A DNA stretch of 33,241 nt. It comes from an uncultured Burkholderiales bacterium (GTDB lineage Bacteria; Pseudomonadota; Gammaproteobacteria; Burkholderiales; Eutrophovitaceae). The stretch lies in assembly GCA_951812315.1 (NCBI GenBank), contig CATOSA010000039.1:1-33241 (forward strand), in the 5' to 3' direction. Position numbers and translations under genes: made by a program. Shown here in pieces: positions 1 to 7,896 of the stretch (position 1 is its first letter; every line of letters begins with the position of its first letter). The notes beneath the pieces were generated by a model. That model made no database searches and had not been told where the DNA came from. It saw only the letters and a program-made list of their open reading frames with translations.

Positions 1-958
1 GTCAGATCATGAGCGGCGACGTGTCGCCGGTGATGATTGCAGCGATTATTGCCGGCTTGCGGGTGAAGAAGGAAACGGTTGGTGAAATCGCAGCGGCAGC
101 GCAAGTGATGCGCGAGTTTTCCACCAAAGTGCCGGTGCCGGACGATGAGCATTTGCTCGATACCTGCGGTACCGGCGGAGACAGTGCGCACACCTTCTAA
201 TATTTCCACGGCTGCGGCATTCGTTGCCGCGGCAGCAGGTGCCCGGGGTAGCGAAGCATTGCGGCCGCTCCGTATCCAGTAAATCCGGCAGTGCCGATGT
301 ACTTGAATCGCTCGGCGTCAACCTCGACATTACGCCGGAACAACTCGCACAATCCATCGGCCGCGTCGGTGTCGGCTTTATGTTCGCACCGAGCTATCAC
401 GCCGCGATGAAACACGCGGCACCGGTACGGCGCGAACTCGGCGTGCGTACCATTTTCAATATTCTCGGCCCGTTGACCAATCCGGCCGGTGCGCGTAATC
501 AGTTAATGGGCGTGTTTCACCGGGACCTGGTCGGAATCCAGGCGCGCGTACTGCAGCGGCTGGGCAGTCGCCACGTGATGGTCGTGCACGGCGCCAACGG
601 TCTGGATGAAATTTCGCCGTGCGGCGAAACATTCGTTGCCGAACTCAAGGACGGGGACGTGCGCGAATACCGGATGCATCCGGCCCAGTTTGGTGTCAAG
701 GAAATCAAGCTCGCCGAAATTCAGACTGACGATGCCGCCGCCGCAAAACAAATGCTGCTCGAATCGCTGACCGGTGAGAATGTAGCGGCGACCAATGTGG
801 TTGCGCTCAACGCGGGCGCCGCTGTCTACACCGCAGGTGTTGCCGGCAGTCATGAAGACGGCGTGCGCAGATCCCTGAATGTGATCTCCAGCGGCGCTGC
901 GCGGCGCACCCTGGATGAGTACGTCGCATTCACGCAGAAATTCAATCAAGCCGAATAA
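1..958 (+). CDS. trpD: Anthranilate phosphoribosyltransferase TrpD, 5'-truncated by window edge, two frameshifts
   Basis: TrpD transfers phosphoribose from PRPP to anthranilate, the second step of tryptophan synthesis. The window opens inside the gene, in the N-terminal helical part (reading [17 protein letters not shown]). The PRPP-loop motif [12 protein letters not shown] ends near base 197 and is followed at once by an in-frame TAA at 198-200. Removing one T at 198 restores [15 protein letters not shown], and removing one G from the four-G run at 245-248 restores the frame that continues as [20 protein letters not shown] to the stop at 956-958. Downstream family signatures such as [22 protein letters not shown] and the C-terminal half are intact. 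Two +1 shifts with perfect conservation on both sides suggest sequencing errors rather than a dead gene, but a real pseudogene cannot be excluded. trpC follows after 110 bp, so the two are probably co-transcribed. Confidence 0.9.
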
Positions 959-1068
959 CAGGAATAAATTGGCGGCCAGATCGACCGAAAGCATTGTCCA
1001 AGGTGAATGCTATTGTGTTGCTGGACTCGCTTTTCACTGTGCTCCCTACCTATTCGAAGTAAATCCCA

Positions 1069-1863
1069 ATGTCTGACATCCTTGAAAAAATACTTGCGGT
1101 CAAACGCGCGGAAGTGGCCGCGGCGATCAAGAACCGCCCGCTGGCGACTGTGCGATCCGACGCTGAGTCGGCGCTGCCGCCGCGCGACTTTGCAGGGGCG
1201 ATTGGCAGCAAACTGGATGCAGGCCTTGCGGCAGTGATCGCCGAGGTCAAGAAAGCCAGTCCGAGTAAAGGTGTACTGCGCGAGGACTTTGACCCGGCCG
1301 AGATAGCCAGGTCTTACGCAGAGCATGGCGCAGCCTGCCTGTCGGTGTTGACCGACGAGCAATTTTTCCAGGGCAGGGGCGAATACCTCGGGCAAGCCCG
1401 AGAGGCAAGCGGTTTGCCGGTTCTTCGTAAGGACTTCATGGTTGACCCTTACCAGGTCTATGAGGCACGTGTGATGGGGGCCGATTGCATCCTGCTTATT
1501 GTTGCAGCGCTGGACGACGAACAAATGGCTGAGCTCGAGTCGATAGCACTGTCACTGAAAATGGCGGTACTCGTTGAAGCGCATGACGGTGAGGAACTCG
1601 AGCGGGCGATGCGGCTGAAAACAGCGCTGGTGGGGATCAATAATCGCAATCTGAGAACGTTCGAAACGCGGCTGGAAACGACCTTGTCGCTGTTGCCACG
1701 TATACCGGCCGACAAGCTGGTGGTGACCGAAAGCGGAATACTGGCACGCGCCGATGTCGAGCGTATGCGAGCAGCAAACGTGCATAGTTTTCTGGTCGGC
1801 GAAGCGTTCATGCGCGCCGATGATCCCGGCGCGGCGCTCGACGCGCTTTTTCGCGCCGGCTGA
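1069..1863 (+). CDS. trpC: Indole-3-glycerol-phosphate synthase TrpC
   Basis: A 264-residue single-domain (beta/alpha)8 enzyme that closes carboxyphenylamino-deoxyribulose phosphate to indole-3-glycerol phosphate, the step after TrpF in tryptophan synthesis. Family signatures are clear: the N-terminal [15 protein letters not shown] helix, [19 protein letters not shown] with the catalytic lysine region, [51 protein letters not shown] and VTESGI. The length is normal for monofunctional TrpC, so it is not fused to TrpF. The ATG at 1069 has only a weak upstream ribosome-binding sequence. The gene sits 110 bp after trpD in the order trpD-trpC typical of Pseudomonas-like Gammaproteobacteria. No clear terminator follows. 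Confidence 0.96.
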   Translation: MSDILEKILAVKRAEVAAAIKNRPLATVRSDAESALPPRDFAGAIGSKLDAGLAAVIAEVKKASPSKGVLREDFDPAEIARSYAEHGAACLSVLTDEQFFQGRGEYLGQAREASGLPVLRKDFMVDPYQVYEARVMGADCILLIVAALDDEQMAELESIALSLKMAVLVEAHDGEELERAMRLKTALVGINNRNLRTFETRLETTLSLLPRIPADKLVVTESGILARADVERMRAANVHSFLVGEAFMRADDPGAALDALFRAG

Positions 1864-1971
1864 CACTAGAATTCAGTCATTCCAGAAGCCGGATTAAGAT
1901 TCGCACCTAATACCTTGTCTTGGCAAAAATTTCCGTTCTTTTGAATGAAATGGCCGTTTAGGGGCGATTTT

Positions 1972-1987
1972 GTTGCAAATGTGCAAC
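1972..1987. promoter_or_regulatory. Perfect 6-4-6 palindrome upstream of the porin gene
   Basis: GTTGCA-AATG-TGCAAC is a perfect inverted repeat about 190 bp before the porin start. A TTGACT hexamer at 1991-1996 lies immediately downstream, but no convincing -10 is found at the usual spacing. The form fits an operator for a dimeric helix-turn-helix regulator of the porin; which one cannot be told from sequence. Confidence 0.35.
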
Positions 1988-2179
1988 ATATTGACTGTAA
2001 GTTCATGGCAGATAGCCAATTTATGCTTGCTTCCGGGTGTTGCAGTTTGGCAGAATCGCATCGGCTTCTTCTGTCCCGGGAGAGGTTATAACAAGGGGTG
2101 GGGCGAAAAAACGCCTCAAAAGGGTGGGCGCTCTCCGCGTCCGCCCGGCTTAAGCTAAATGAATCTTCAAGGAGATAGC

Positions 2180-3295
2180 ATGAAAAAAAGTCTAATTGCA
2201 CTGGCGGTAGCCGGCGCATTCGCGGCTCCGTCCGCGATGGCCGTCGAATTCACGCCAACTTTGTATCAATCACTCGCATTCAGCATCGACAGCAACGAAG
2301 TCGGCGGCGTTGAGCCGGATAATGGCACGAACGATCAGTCGATCCGTTCTGGCGGTGGTTCAACCATCGGCTTCAGATTCACCGACGATCTTGGCAATGG
2401 TATGACCGCCGAGGCTTTCATACACTTCACTACCAATATCGCTGCCGGCCACAGTGCCGATGTCGTTCATCGTAATGGCTACGTTGGCCTGACGGGCAAC
2501 TTCGGCGCGGTCAAGATGGGCACGAACGAACACGTCTACGAAGTCGGTCAGATCATCGACGGCTGGGGTGCTGACTGGGCCGGTGGTAGCTCGGTCGGTT
2601 TCTGGACTGGTTCGCCTACCCGCATGGGCATCAGCAACTGGAACTTCACCCGTCAGGACGCCGGCTCTATCTGGTGGACCAGCCCGTCGTGGGGTGGTTT
2701 TGTCCTTGACGCCGTCTACGTCTCCGGCTTCGGTAACGCCAATGGTCCTGATAACGGCACTGCCGGCGACGCCAATGGCATGCAGCTCGCCGCAAAATGG
2801 TCCAATAGCGCTTTTATGGTCAGTGGCGCATGGGCGGACTATAGCGATTACAATGCTGGCGGTGGCGCGTTCACGGGTCAGACCGGTGGATCTCAGGATG
2901 CCACTGGTCTTCGGTTGACATTTGTATGGACCGCCGGCTGGGGTAATCTCGGCGCAAGCACCAACATCATGGAGTCCGAAGACAAACTCGTTGCGAACTC
3001 CAAGAACGAAGTCACGACCTACTCGTTCACCGGTACGTTCAATCTGGCAAGTGGCCGGATTATCGCCAACTATGTTATGGCAGGGGATCAGGACTTTGGC
3101 GGCGCGAAAATCAATAATTCGGGTGGAAGCGGTTTTGACATCGGTTATCAGCACGACTTGAGCGCAAGCAGCTATGTGTTTGTCCGTTATGAGGCGAACG
3201 AAGGTGACGAAAACTACAACAACGGCGGCGCCACTACTGGCGGTTCGAAGGTGGAGTCCGACGCGCTGATGCTTGGTCTGAAAGTCTCCTACTAA
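2180..3295 (+). CDS. Outer-membrane porin, Gram-negative trimeric porin type
   Basis: A 371-residue outer-membrane beta-barrel protein that would form a general diffusion pore. The start is the ATG at 2180, which has an AAGGAG Shine-Dalgarno at 2169-2174; an in-frame ATG at 2159 adds seven residues and has no such site. The N-terminus is a textbook signal peptide (MKKSLIALAVAGAF, then APSAMA before VEF). The mature part is rich in Gly, Asn, Ser, Thr and aromatic residues in alternating pattern, with strand pairs such as NGYVGLTGNFGAVKMGTNEH, the conserved porin strand before the constriction loop. It ends in LMLGLKVSY, an aromatic C-terminal beta-signal for the BAM complex (Tyr instead of the more common Phe). 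It is a single-gene unit with its own terminator. Substrate specificity is not predictable. Confidence 0.88.
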   Translation: MKKSLIALAVAGAFAAPSAMAVEFTPTLYQSLAFSIDSNEVGGVEPDNGTNDQSIRSGGGSTIGFRFTDDLGNGMTAEAFIHFTTNIAAGHSADVVHRNGYVGLTGNFGAVKMGTNEHVYEVGQIIDGWGADWAGGSSVGFWTGSPTRMGISNWNFTRQDAGSIWWTSPSWGGFVLDAVYVSGFGNANGPDNGTAGDANGMQLAAKWSNSAFMVSGAWADYSDYNAGGGAFTGQTGGSQDATGLRLTFVWTAGWGNLGASTNIMESEDKLVANSKNEVTTYSFTGTFNLASGRIIANYVMAGDQDFGGAKINNSGGSGFDIGYQHDLSASSYVFVRYEANEGDENYNNGGATTGGSKVESDALMLGLKVSY

Positions 3296-3341
3296 GAGGC
3301 TCATGCAATAAAGAATCGCTCACGCGATTCGGTAGCAAATC

Positions 3342-3372
3342 AAACGGGGACGTGAAAGCGTCCCCGTTTTTC
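3342..3372 (+). terminator. Rho-independent terminator of the porin gene
   Basis: An 11-bp perfect stem (3342-3352 with 3359-3369, core ACGGGGACG/CGTCCCCGT) closes a six-base loop and runs into a T-rich tail at 3367-3371, about 45 bp after the porin stop. Confidence 0.9.
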
Positions 3373-3657
3373 TTGTGCGGCCTCGTGATTCACAGCATAG
3401 GACGATCACCTCCACAGGGGCAGCGCTAGATTCCTGAACGAACAGAAAAGCTCACCGTGTGATCCTGGCGTCGTCACTCGTTACTCTGAGAGTTGCGCGA
3501 AAAGCCGTTTACCACAGGGCGCCGCGGGAGGTTCAAGAACCTGAAACAGCTTAACGGGGGTATTTGGTGACCATGGCGGTTCAATAAGTTACGTTCCGGT
3601 TAACACGATTTCCATGTGTCGCGGCAGGTGAGCGTGGAACTCGTCGCCGCCAGCGTC
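3373..3657. other. Intergenic region between convergent porin and MFS genes
   Basis: About 285 bp between the porin terminator and the 3' end of the MFS gene. I see no open frame with family resemblance, no RNA gene and no repeat. Confidence 0.5.
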
Positions 3658-4866
3658 TCAAACGGTATTACGCAGGCGCCCGCCCAGAACCAGCCCCGCC
3701 AATACACAACACCCGCCGAACAGGGAAATCGTAGCGGGTGCGCCAATGGCATTTGCCATGGAGCCACCGGCAAGCGCGCCGAATGGCACCACGCCGAGAA
3801 ATGACATCGTGTAGAAGCTGACAACGCGCCCGCGCACAGCGTCATCGACCAACGATTGAAGAATCATGTTCGCGCCCGCGGCAGTCACGATAATTCCGAT
3901 GCCGACCAGTACCATCAGTGCAAACGTTAGCCACAACCATGGTGACAATCCGACCGCGATCAATGCGCTACCGGCCAGCATCGCGGAAAACATCAGGTGC
4001 CGCGGCAAGCGCTCGATGCTGGCGCGGCTTGCCAGGTAACCCGTCCCCATCAACGCGCCGAAACCGGCAAAGCCCAGCAAGAAACCGAGCGTTTCCGATC
4101 CGCCGCCGAATACATCACGGGCAAACACCGGCATCAGAACAATGTAGGACGAGCCAAAGAATGCAATACACGCGACCAGCGCGAGTAATTTAAGAATCTG
4201 CGGATGGTGCCAGGTATAGACTGCGGCTTCCCGAATTGACTCGCCGAACCCGGCCGGGGGTGTCGTTCGGTCACGCGGCAGACTTGGAAGCGACCACGCC
4301 AACCACAGTACGCCCAGATAGCTAACGGCGTTGAACAGAAAGGCATAACCTTCCTGAACATAAATGAGCGCCAATCCGGCAATCGACGGTCCGATAAGCC
4401 GGCCGCCATTCATCAAAAACGAATTGAGCGCGACTGCATTGGGCAGGTGGTCGCGATTTCCGACCATGCTGATGAATAGCGAATGGCGCACCGGCGTGTC
4501 GAGCCCGGCGACAACGCCAAATAACAATGCCAGCGCAATCAGATGCCAGATATCGAACGTCCCCGACAGCACCAGCCATCCGAGCAAAGCCGCCTGCAAG
4601 GCTGCGAAGCTTTGCGTCGCAACCAGCAGTTTACGCCGGTCGAATCGGTCAGCGAGAACGCCAGAGAACGGTGCTATGAAAAAAATCGGCGCCTGGTTTG
4701 CGAACGTCACCAGCCCGAGTATCGCGACCGAGCCGGTAATGCGATACACAAGCCACTGCAACGCAATCTGTTGCATCCAGTGGCCAAGTATTGAAAAGCC
4801 CTGGCAGAAGAAGAACCTTCTGAACAGTGGATGTTCGAGCGCGCGAAAGGTATGTGGAATGGACAA
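3658..4866 (-). CDS. MFS transporter, EntS/MFS_3-type exporter
   Basis: A 402-residue inner-membrane major facilitator with twelve predictable hydrophobic segments. The N-terminus RALEHPLFRRFFFCQGFS leading to WMQQIALQWLVYRITGS is typical of the MFS_3 group, which includes the enterobactin exporter EntS. The loop 2-3 motif GVLADRFDRRKLL is the MFS motif A. This points to a proton-driven exporter of a small molecule; the substrate is unknown. The only plausible start is a TTG at 4866 (a stop codon lies four codons upstream) without a clear Shine-Dalgarno, so the first residues are uncertain. It stands alone, convergent with the porin and divergent from marC, with no siderophore genes nearby that would favour a siderophore role. 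Confidence 0.85.
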   Translation of the reverse strand: MSIPHTFRALEHPLFRRFFFCQGFSILGHWMQQIALQWLVYRITGSVAILGLVTFANQAPIFFIAPFSGVLADRFDRRKLLVATQSFAALQAALLGWLVLSGTFDIWHLIALALLFGVVAGLDTPVRHSLFISMVGNRDHLPNAVALNSFLMNGGRLIGPSIAGLALIYVQEGYAFLFNAVSYLGVLWLAWSLPSLPRDRTTPPAGFGESIREAAVYTWHHPQILKLLALVACIAFFGSSYIVLMPVFARDVFGGGSETLGFLLGFAGFGALMGTGYLASRASIERLPRHLMFSAMLAGSALIAVGLSPWLWLTFALMVLVGIGIIVTAAGANMILQSLVDDAVRGRVVSFYTMSFLGVVPFGALAGGSMANAIGAPATISLFGGCCVLAGLVLGGRLRNTV

Positions 4867-5165
4867 CCTAGTGAAGCACTACGCCAGTAGTTGAACCCCC
4901 GAACGCAACAATGGCGGTCGTCGGATGAGAAGTTTCAACAGTTGCGAATGCCATTGCGTCAATACCCGTGTGAAAAACGCTCTACCGCTGAGTTATGCGG
5001 CATCACTATAGTCAGCGCCAGGCCCGACAGGATGTGGAGGCTACACGTCCGCGTGCGAAATACTGGCGTGCACTTGTGAATGTCGCTGCATGAAGTGAAA
5101 CGACAAATAGTCCGTTCGAAGTTACCATAGACACAACTTCAACAACGAATCGGGATTTATCAGAA

Positions 5166-5792
5166 ATGCTCACCTGGGACGACTACCTGCAGGCGATCAT
5201 CGCGGTATTTGTGATTACGGATCCGCTCGGGCGTCCAATTTTCTTCGCGATGCTGACCAAAGGGATGACACGTGAAGCACGCCGCAAAGCGGCGTTCAAG
5301 GTGATCGCGACGGTCGCAGCCATCTTGGTCTTTGCCGCTCTCGCCGGAAAAGTGGTACTTGATGCGATGGGAATTCACCTGGGTGCATTCGGATTTGTCG
5401 GTGGACTGATCGTTGCAATGATGGGCTTCGAGATGATGGCAATGGGTGACCCCAGCCGCGTACAGGGCGGGCACGACTCGCGTGAGGCGCCCAAAGCAGA
5501 AGATCAACTGATGGTGCCGTTCGCGATGCCGTTTATCGCAGGACCGGGTGCAATCACCGTTGTGATTACTCTGGCAGCCAAAACCGAAACCGCCGAGTCG
5601 ACAATTATGGCACTCACTGCCGTCGGCTGTGCGGTCTTCACGATGATGTTCACGTTCACCTTTCTGGCAGACGCGATCTCGAAAATCTCGTCGCAGGCCA
5701 TCAGCGTGGCGACAAAATTCGGCGGATTACTCATCGCGACGATCGGCGCACAGCTGGCATTGAGCGGTCTCAAGAGCTTTTTCGAATTGTGA
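5166..5792 (+). CDS. MarC family integral membrane protein
   Basis: A 208-residue protein with about six transmembrane helices belonging to the MarC (formerly UPF0056) family. The hallmarks are the N-terminal ITDPLGRPIFFAMLTKGMT, the GFVGGLIVAMMGFEMM helix, the central polar stretch, VPFAMPFIAGPGAITVVI and the C-terminal ATKFGGLLIATIGAQLALSG. The length matches the family. Function remains unsettled: E. coli MarC was once linked to multiple antibiotic resistance but later work did not support this. It is preceded by about 300 bp without a gene and followed by a convergent gene, so it is probably monocistronic. Confidence 0.92.
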   Translation: MLTWDDYLQAIIAVFVITDPLGRPIFFAMLTKGMTREARRKAAFKVIATVAAILVFAALAGKVVLDAMGIHLGAFGFVGGLIVAMMGFEMMAMGDPSRVQGGHDSREAPKAEDQLMVPFAMPFIAGPGAITVVITLAAKTETAESTIMALTAVGCAVFTMMFTFTFLADAISKISSQAISVATKFGGLLIATIGAQLALSGLKSFFEL

Positions 5793-5912
5793 GTCAGGCA
5801 GTGTTGGTGGCGCTGAAAATCGATTCAACTCTGGCAGCGCAGCCTGAAAAGCGCGCTCAACAACAGTCTGGTTTAACTGCGCGATAAATGGACGATCACA
5901 TTGCGAATGTAA

Positions 5913-6209
5913 TTAGATGGAATCCTTGGTGACGCGGCTACGCCGCGATCCGTCAAACGTGATTTTGAGTATGATCTCGGTCAGCACCAGAGCCAGGAAA
6001 ACTGCGTTCATTATGATCACGGGCGTAAGGCCAAGCTGCCAGGCGTAAATCTCGTATCCGGCAGCAGCTGCCAGGGACAGCGAAAGCATGCCCATCGACA
6101 CGTCGTCTGCATGTCTGAGCCGAACGGTCTTGACGACTTGTGGCAGAAAACTCAGTGCGAGACAGACGCCAGCAAAGTAGCCAACGAAATCTGTCAACGT
6201 TGTCGTCAT
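5913..6209 (-). CDS. SemiSWEET-type PQ-loop sugar transporter
   Basis: A 98-residue protein with three hydrophobic helices and a PQ-loop: FLPQVVKTVRLRHADDVSMGM in the first helix-loop-helix, as in bacterial SemiSWEETs, which dimerise to make a six-helix sugar transporter. The start chosen is the ATG at 6209 (MTTTLTDFVGYFAGVCLALS), the usual SemiSWEET N-terminus; a longer frame upstream only runs toward the IS end. This ATG overlaps the TGA of an upstream broken frame as ATGA, so the gene was probably translationally coupled to a partner that the IS3 element removed. It may therefore now lack its native promoter. Sugar specificity cannot be inferred. Confidence 0.82.
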   Translation of the reverse strand: MTTTLTDFVGYFAGVCLALSFLPQVVKTVRLRHADDVSMGMLSLSLAAAAGYEIYAWQLGLTPVIIMNAVFLALVLTEIILKITFDGSRRSRVTKDSI

Positions 6210-6277
6210 TGCTGCAGCGACTTGATGGCCGAGAACGGTGTTGCACCAAATTGGCGCCGGTATTGCTCTATAAGAGG
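6206..6277 (-). pseudogene. 3' end of an unidentified gene cut by the IS3-family element
   Basis: Between the IS left end and the SemiSWEET gene an open minus frame reads LIEQYRRQFGATPFSAIKSL followed by QQ and stops with a TGA that overlaps the SemiSWEET ATG. The ATGA overlap and protein-like composition suggest the last codons of a former upstream gene in the same operon. About two dozen residues are too few to name a family. Confidence 0.35.
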
Positions 6278-6299
6278 TGGACCCCAACGGCTGGACACC
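6273..6299 (+). repeat. Left terminal inverted repeat of the IS3-family element
   Basis: Begins AGAGGTGGACCCC and continues with a GCTGGACACC block; matches the right end at about 20 of 27 positions in inverted orientation. Confidence 0.75.
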
Positions 6300-6362
6300 A
6301 AAATGTAGCTGATAAGTGAAATCTTATGGATTATTCTTTTACGACACAGAGAGGATCCGAAG

Positions 6363-6654
6363 ATGACACGTAGTAAAGAGAAGAAATCACACGGCGAGCT
6401 TCAAGGCCAAAGTAGCACTGGGCGCAGTGCGTGGCGAGCACACACTGGCCGAGCTGGCTGAACAGTTCGACGTTCACCCGAATCAGATCCAGGACTGGAA
6501 GAAACGTCTGGTCGATAGTGCCGAGGACGTGTTCGGTGGCAACGCAGTTGAGGCGCAACACACCGAACGCGAAATCGAGAAGCTGCACGCCAAGGTCGGG
6601 CAACTGACGATGGAGAAAGATTTTCTGTCAAAGTTGCTCGGGCGCGACCGGTGA
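6363..6654 (+). pseudogene. IS3-family OrfA (helix-turn-helix subunit of transposase), frameshifted
   Basis: OrfA is the DNA-binding component of IS3-type transposases. From the ATG at 6363 the frame reads MTRSKEKKSHGE, then an extra C at 6399 throws it out; deleting that base gives FKAKVALGAVRGEHTLAEL, the standard OrfA N-terminus. The rest (LAEQFDVHPNQIQDWKKRLV, then a leucine-rich coiled coil ending LSKLLGRDR) is intact to the TGA at 6652-6654. OrfB begins with an overlapping GTG at 6651. With the frameshift, only a shortened product from an internal start could be made. Confidence 0.82.
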
Positions 6655-7496
6655 GCGAGCGCCGAGCACAGATTCAAAGCGCTCACGAACTGTCCAGGGC
6701 ACGCCGCTGCGAGTTACTCGGAGTGGCACGCTGCACAGCGTACTATCGCGGCGCACAGGTGTCAGCCGAAGACCTTGAGCTGATGCGCCTGATCGACGAG
6801 ATCCACCTTGAGCTGCCGTTCTACGGAAGCCGTCGTATTCGCAACGAACTCGATACACGCGGGCTGCAGGTCAATCGTAAGCGCGTACAGCGGCTGATGC
6901 GTCAGATGCAGATCAGGGCGCTGTAGCCGAAGCGGCGCACCAGCACGCCAGACAAGGGACACAAGATCTATCCTTACTTGCTCAGGGACATGACAATCAC
7001 GCGGGCCAACCAGGTGTGGGCGAGCGATATGTGTTATCTACCGATGGCCAAGGGGTTCATGTAGCTCGTGGCGATTATGCACTGGCATACGCGCAAGGTG
7101 CTTTCGTGGCGGGCGTCGAACACGATGGACAGCGACTTTTGCGTCGAGGCGCTCGAAGAGGCATTGCGTGGCTACGGTACACCCGAGATATTCAACACCG
7201 ATCAGGGCACGCAGTTCACGGCCGATGCGTTCACCCGCGTTCTCAAGGACCACGAAGTGACGATCAGCATGGACGGCAAGGCTCGCTGGATCGACAACGT
7301 GTTCGTCGAACAGTTGTGGCGCAGTGTGAAGTACGAAGACGTGTATCTGCGCGCGTATGAAACGCCGGCGGCATTACGCGCCGGACTGGACAAATACTTT
7401 CGTTTTTACAATACCCGGCGTCCTCACACTGGGCTTGACCGGCGTACCCCCGATGCGGTGTACTTCGAACAAACGGCGTTGAAGAGCGCGGCCTGA
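6651..7496 (+). pseudogene. IS3-family OrfB (DDE integrase-type transposase), two internal amber codons
   Basis: OrfB is the catalytic part of the transposase. The frame starts with GTG at 6651 (SERRAQIQSAHELSRARRCE) and carries the N-terminal region (YYGSRRIRNEL type) and the rve integrase core. It is interrupted by TAG at 6924-6926 and at 7062-7064, both in the same frame and both where related proteins usually have Tyr. The catalytic triad looks intact: Asp in QVWASDMCYLP, Asp in FNTDQGTQFT and Glu in NVFVEQLWRSVKYE. The C-terminus YFRFYNTRRPHTGLDRRTPD is normal. A His replaces the common Asp in the IMHWHTRKV strand. Full-length enzyme cannot be made without suppression of both stops. Confidence 0.85.
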
Positions 7497-7521
7497 ACCC
7501 CATGGAGATTTCACTTAAGCG

Positions 7522-7548
7522 GGGGTCCAAGTTTCGGGGTCCACTTCT
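7522..7548 (-). repeat. Right terminal inverted repeat of the IS3-family element
   Basis: Read on the minus strand it begins AGAAGTGGACCCC and pairs with the left end at 6273. It lies 25 bp after the OrfB stop codon. Confidence 0.75.
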
Positions 7549-7678
7549 CTGCTGTGACCGCAATGGATCTCAACGCTTCCATCAATTGCCTGGTAGTCCA
7601 TCCACCGAGTACGGGCGCAGTAACGCCTGGAGCAATACCAGGATTGTCAAGCCCGAGATCTTTGGTCCATTCACGCTG
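7544..7678 (-). pseudogene. Gene fragment with a degenerate ureohydrolase (arginase/agmatinase) signature
   Basis: Between the IS3 right end and the next transposase remnant, an open minus frame of about 45 codons reads TKDLGLDNPG followed by IAPGVTAPVLGG and TTRQLMEALRSIA. The spacing reproduces the third ureohydrolase signature ([ST]-x-D-[LIVM]-D-x3-P-x3-P-[GSA]-x7-G) except that the second metal-binding Asp is Gly and a Lys replaces a hydrophobic residue. A helix-like stretch follows, as in arginases. It has no start codon and is cut at both ends by mobile DNA, so it is a relic. The family call rests on this motif only. Confidence 0.4.
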
Positions 7679-7710
7679 TTAGGGAATTAGGTTGTTGAAT
7701 CGTCTGTCCT

Positions 7711-7896
7711 TCGGTCCATCGCTGTAAGAACTGCCCATTTGGCACGCTCAAGCGGCGTATGGACGGCGGGCGTTTCCTGGTAAGAGGCATACAGAAGGTC
7801 AAAGCCGAGATGGCATTGGCCGTGACCGCTTATAACCTGACCCGTGCTATTAACATCCCGGGAACGAAGCAACTCTGCAAGGCACTGGCTATCTAA
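7711..7896 (+). pseudogene. C-terminal fragment of an IS1182-like transposase
   Basis: An open frame without a start reads CPFGTLKRRMDGGRFLVRG, then IQKVKAEMALAVTAYNLTRA and INIPGTKQLCKALAI before TAA at 7894-7896. The pattern HPFGTIKR..., a glutamate within a KV.AE(M/F).L helix and AYNLKRVINI is the C-terminus of IS1182-type (DDE_Tnp_1 superfamily) transposases, including the catalytic Glu helix. Only about 60 codons remain, so the gene is dead. Confidence 0.65.

Larger units (their letters stand above)
6278..7543 (+). mobile_element. IS3-family insertion sequence, degenerate copy
   Basis: A 1266-bp element bounded by imperfect inverted repeats: AGAGGTGGACCCC at the left (6273-6285) and AGAAGTGGACCCC on the opposite strand at the right (7548-7536), with further similarity inward (about 20 of 27 positions). 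I set the ends at TGGACCCC, since IS3-family elements usually begin with TG; the true ends may be five bases further out. It contains the two-gene orfA/orfB layout. No target-site duplication is visible at either choice of ends, and different gene fragments lie on each side, so flanking DNA was rearranged or deleted after insertion. OrfA carries a frameshift and OrfB two stops, so this copy should be inactive. Confidence 0.85.

Noticed and set aside
1991..1996. TTGACT as a -35 box for the porin
   Set aside because: No acceptable -10 hexamer occurs 16-18 bp downstream (only TAGCCA), so a promoter is not called.
2360..3304. 314-codon minus-strand open frame across the porin
   Set aside because: Antisense shadow of the porin; composition and lack of family resemblance argue against it.
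4979..5003. Minus-strand TGCCGCATAACTCAGCGG plus TAGAGC looks like a tRNA acceptor and D-arm
   Set aside because: No anticodon stem follows, the 3' acceptor strand is missing, and the only T-arm-like piece (near 4890-4905) is about 100 bases away with no pairing. Chance or a very old remnant.
6924..7064. Two in-frame TAG codons at Tyr positions suggested a reassigned amber codon or suppression
   Set aside because: No other conserved gene in the window has an internal TAG, and TAG would affect only this degenerate IS copy. Ordinary decay is simpler.
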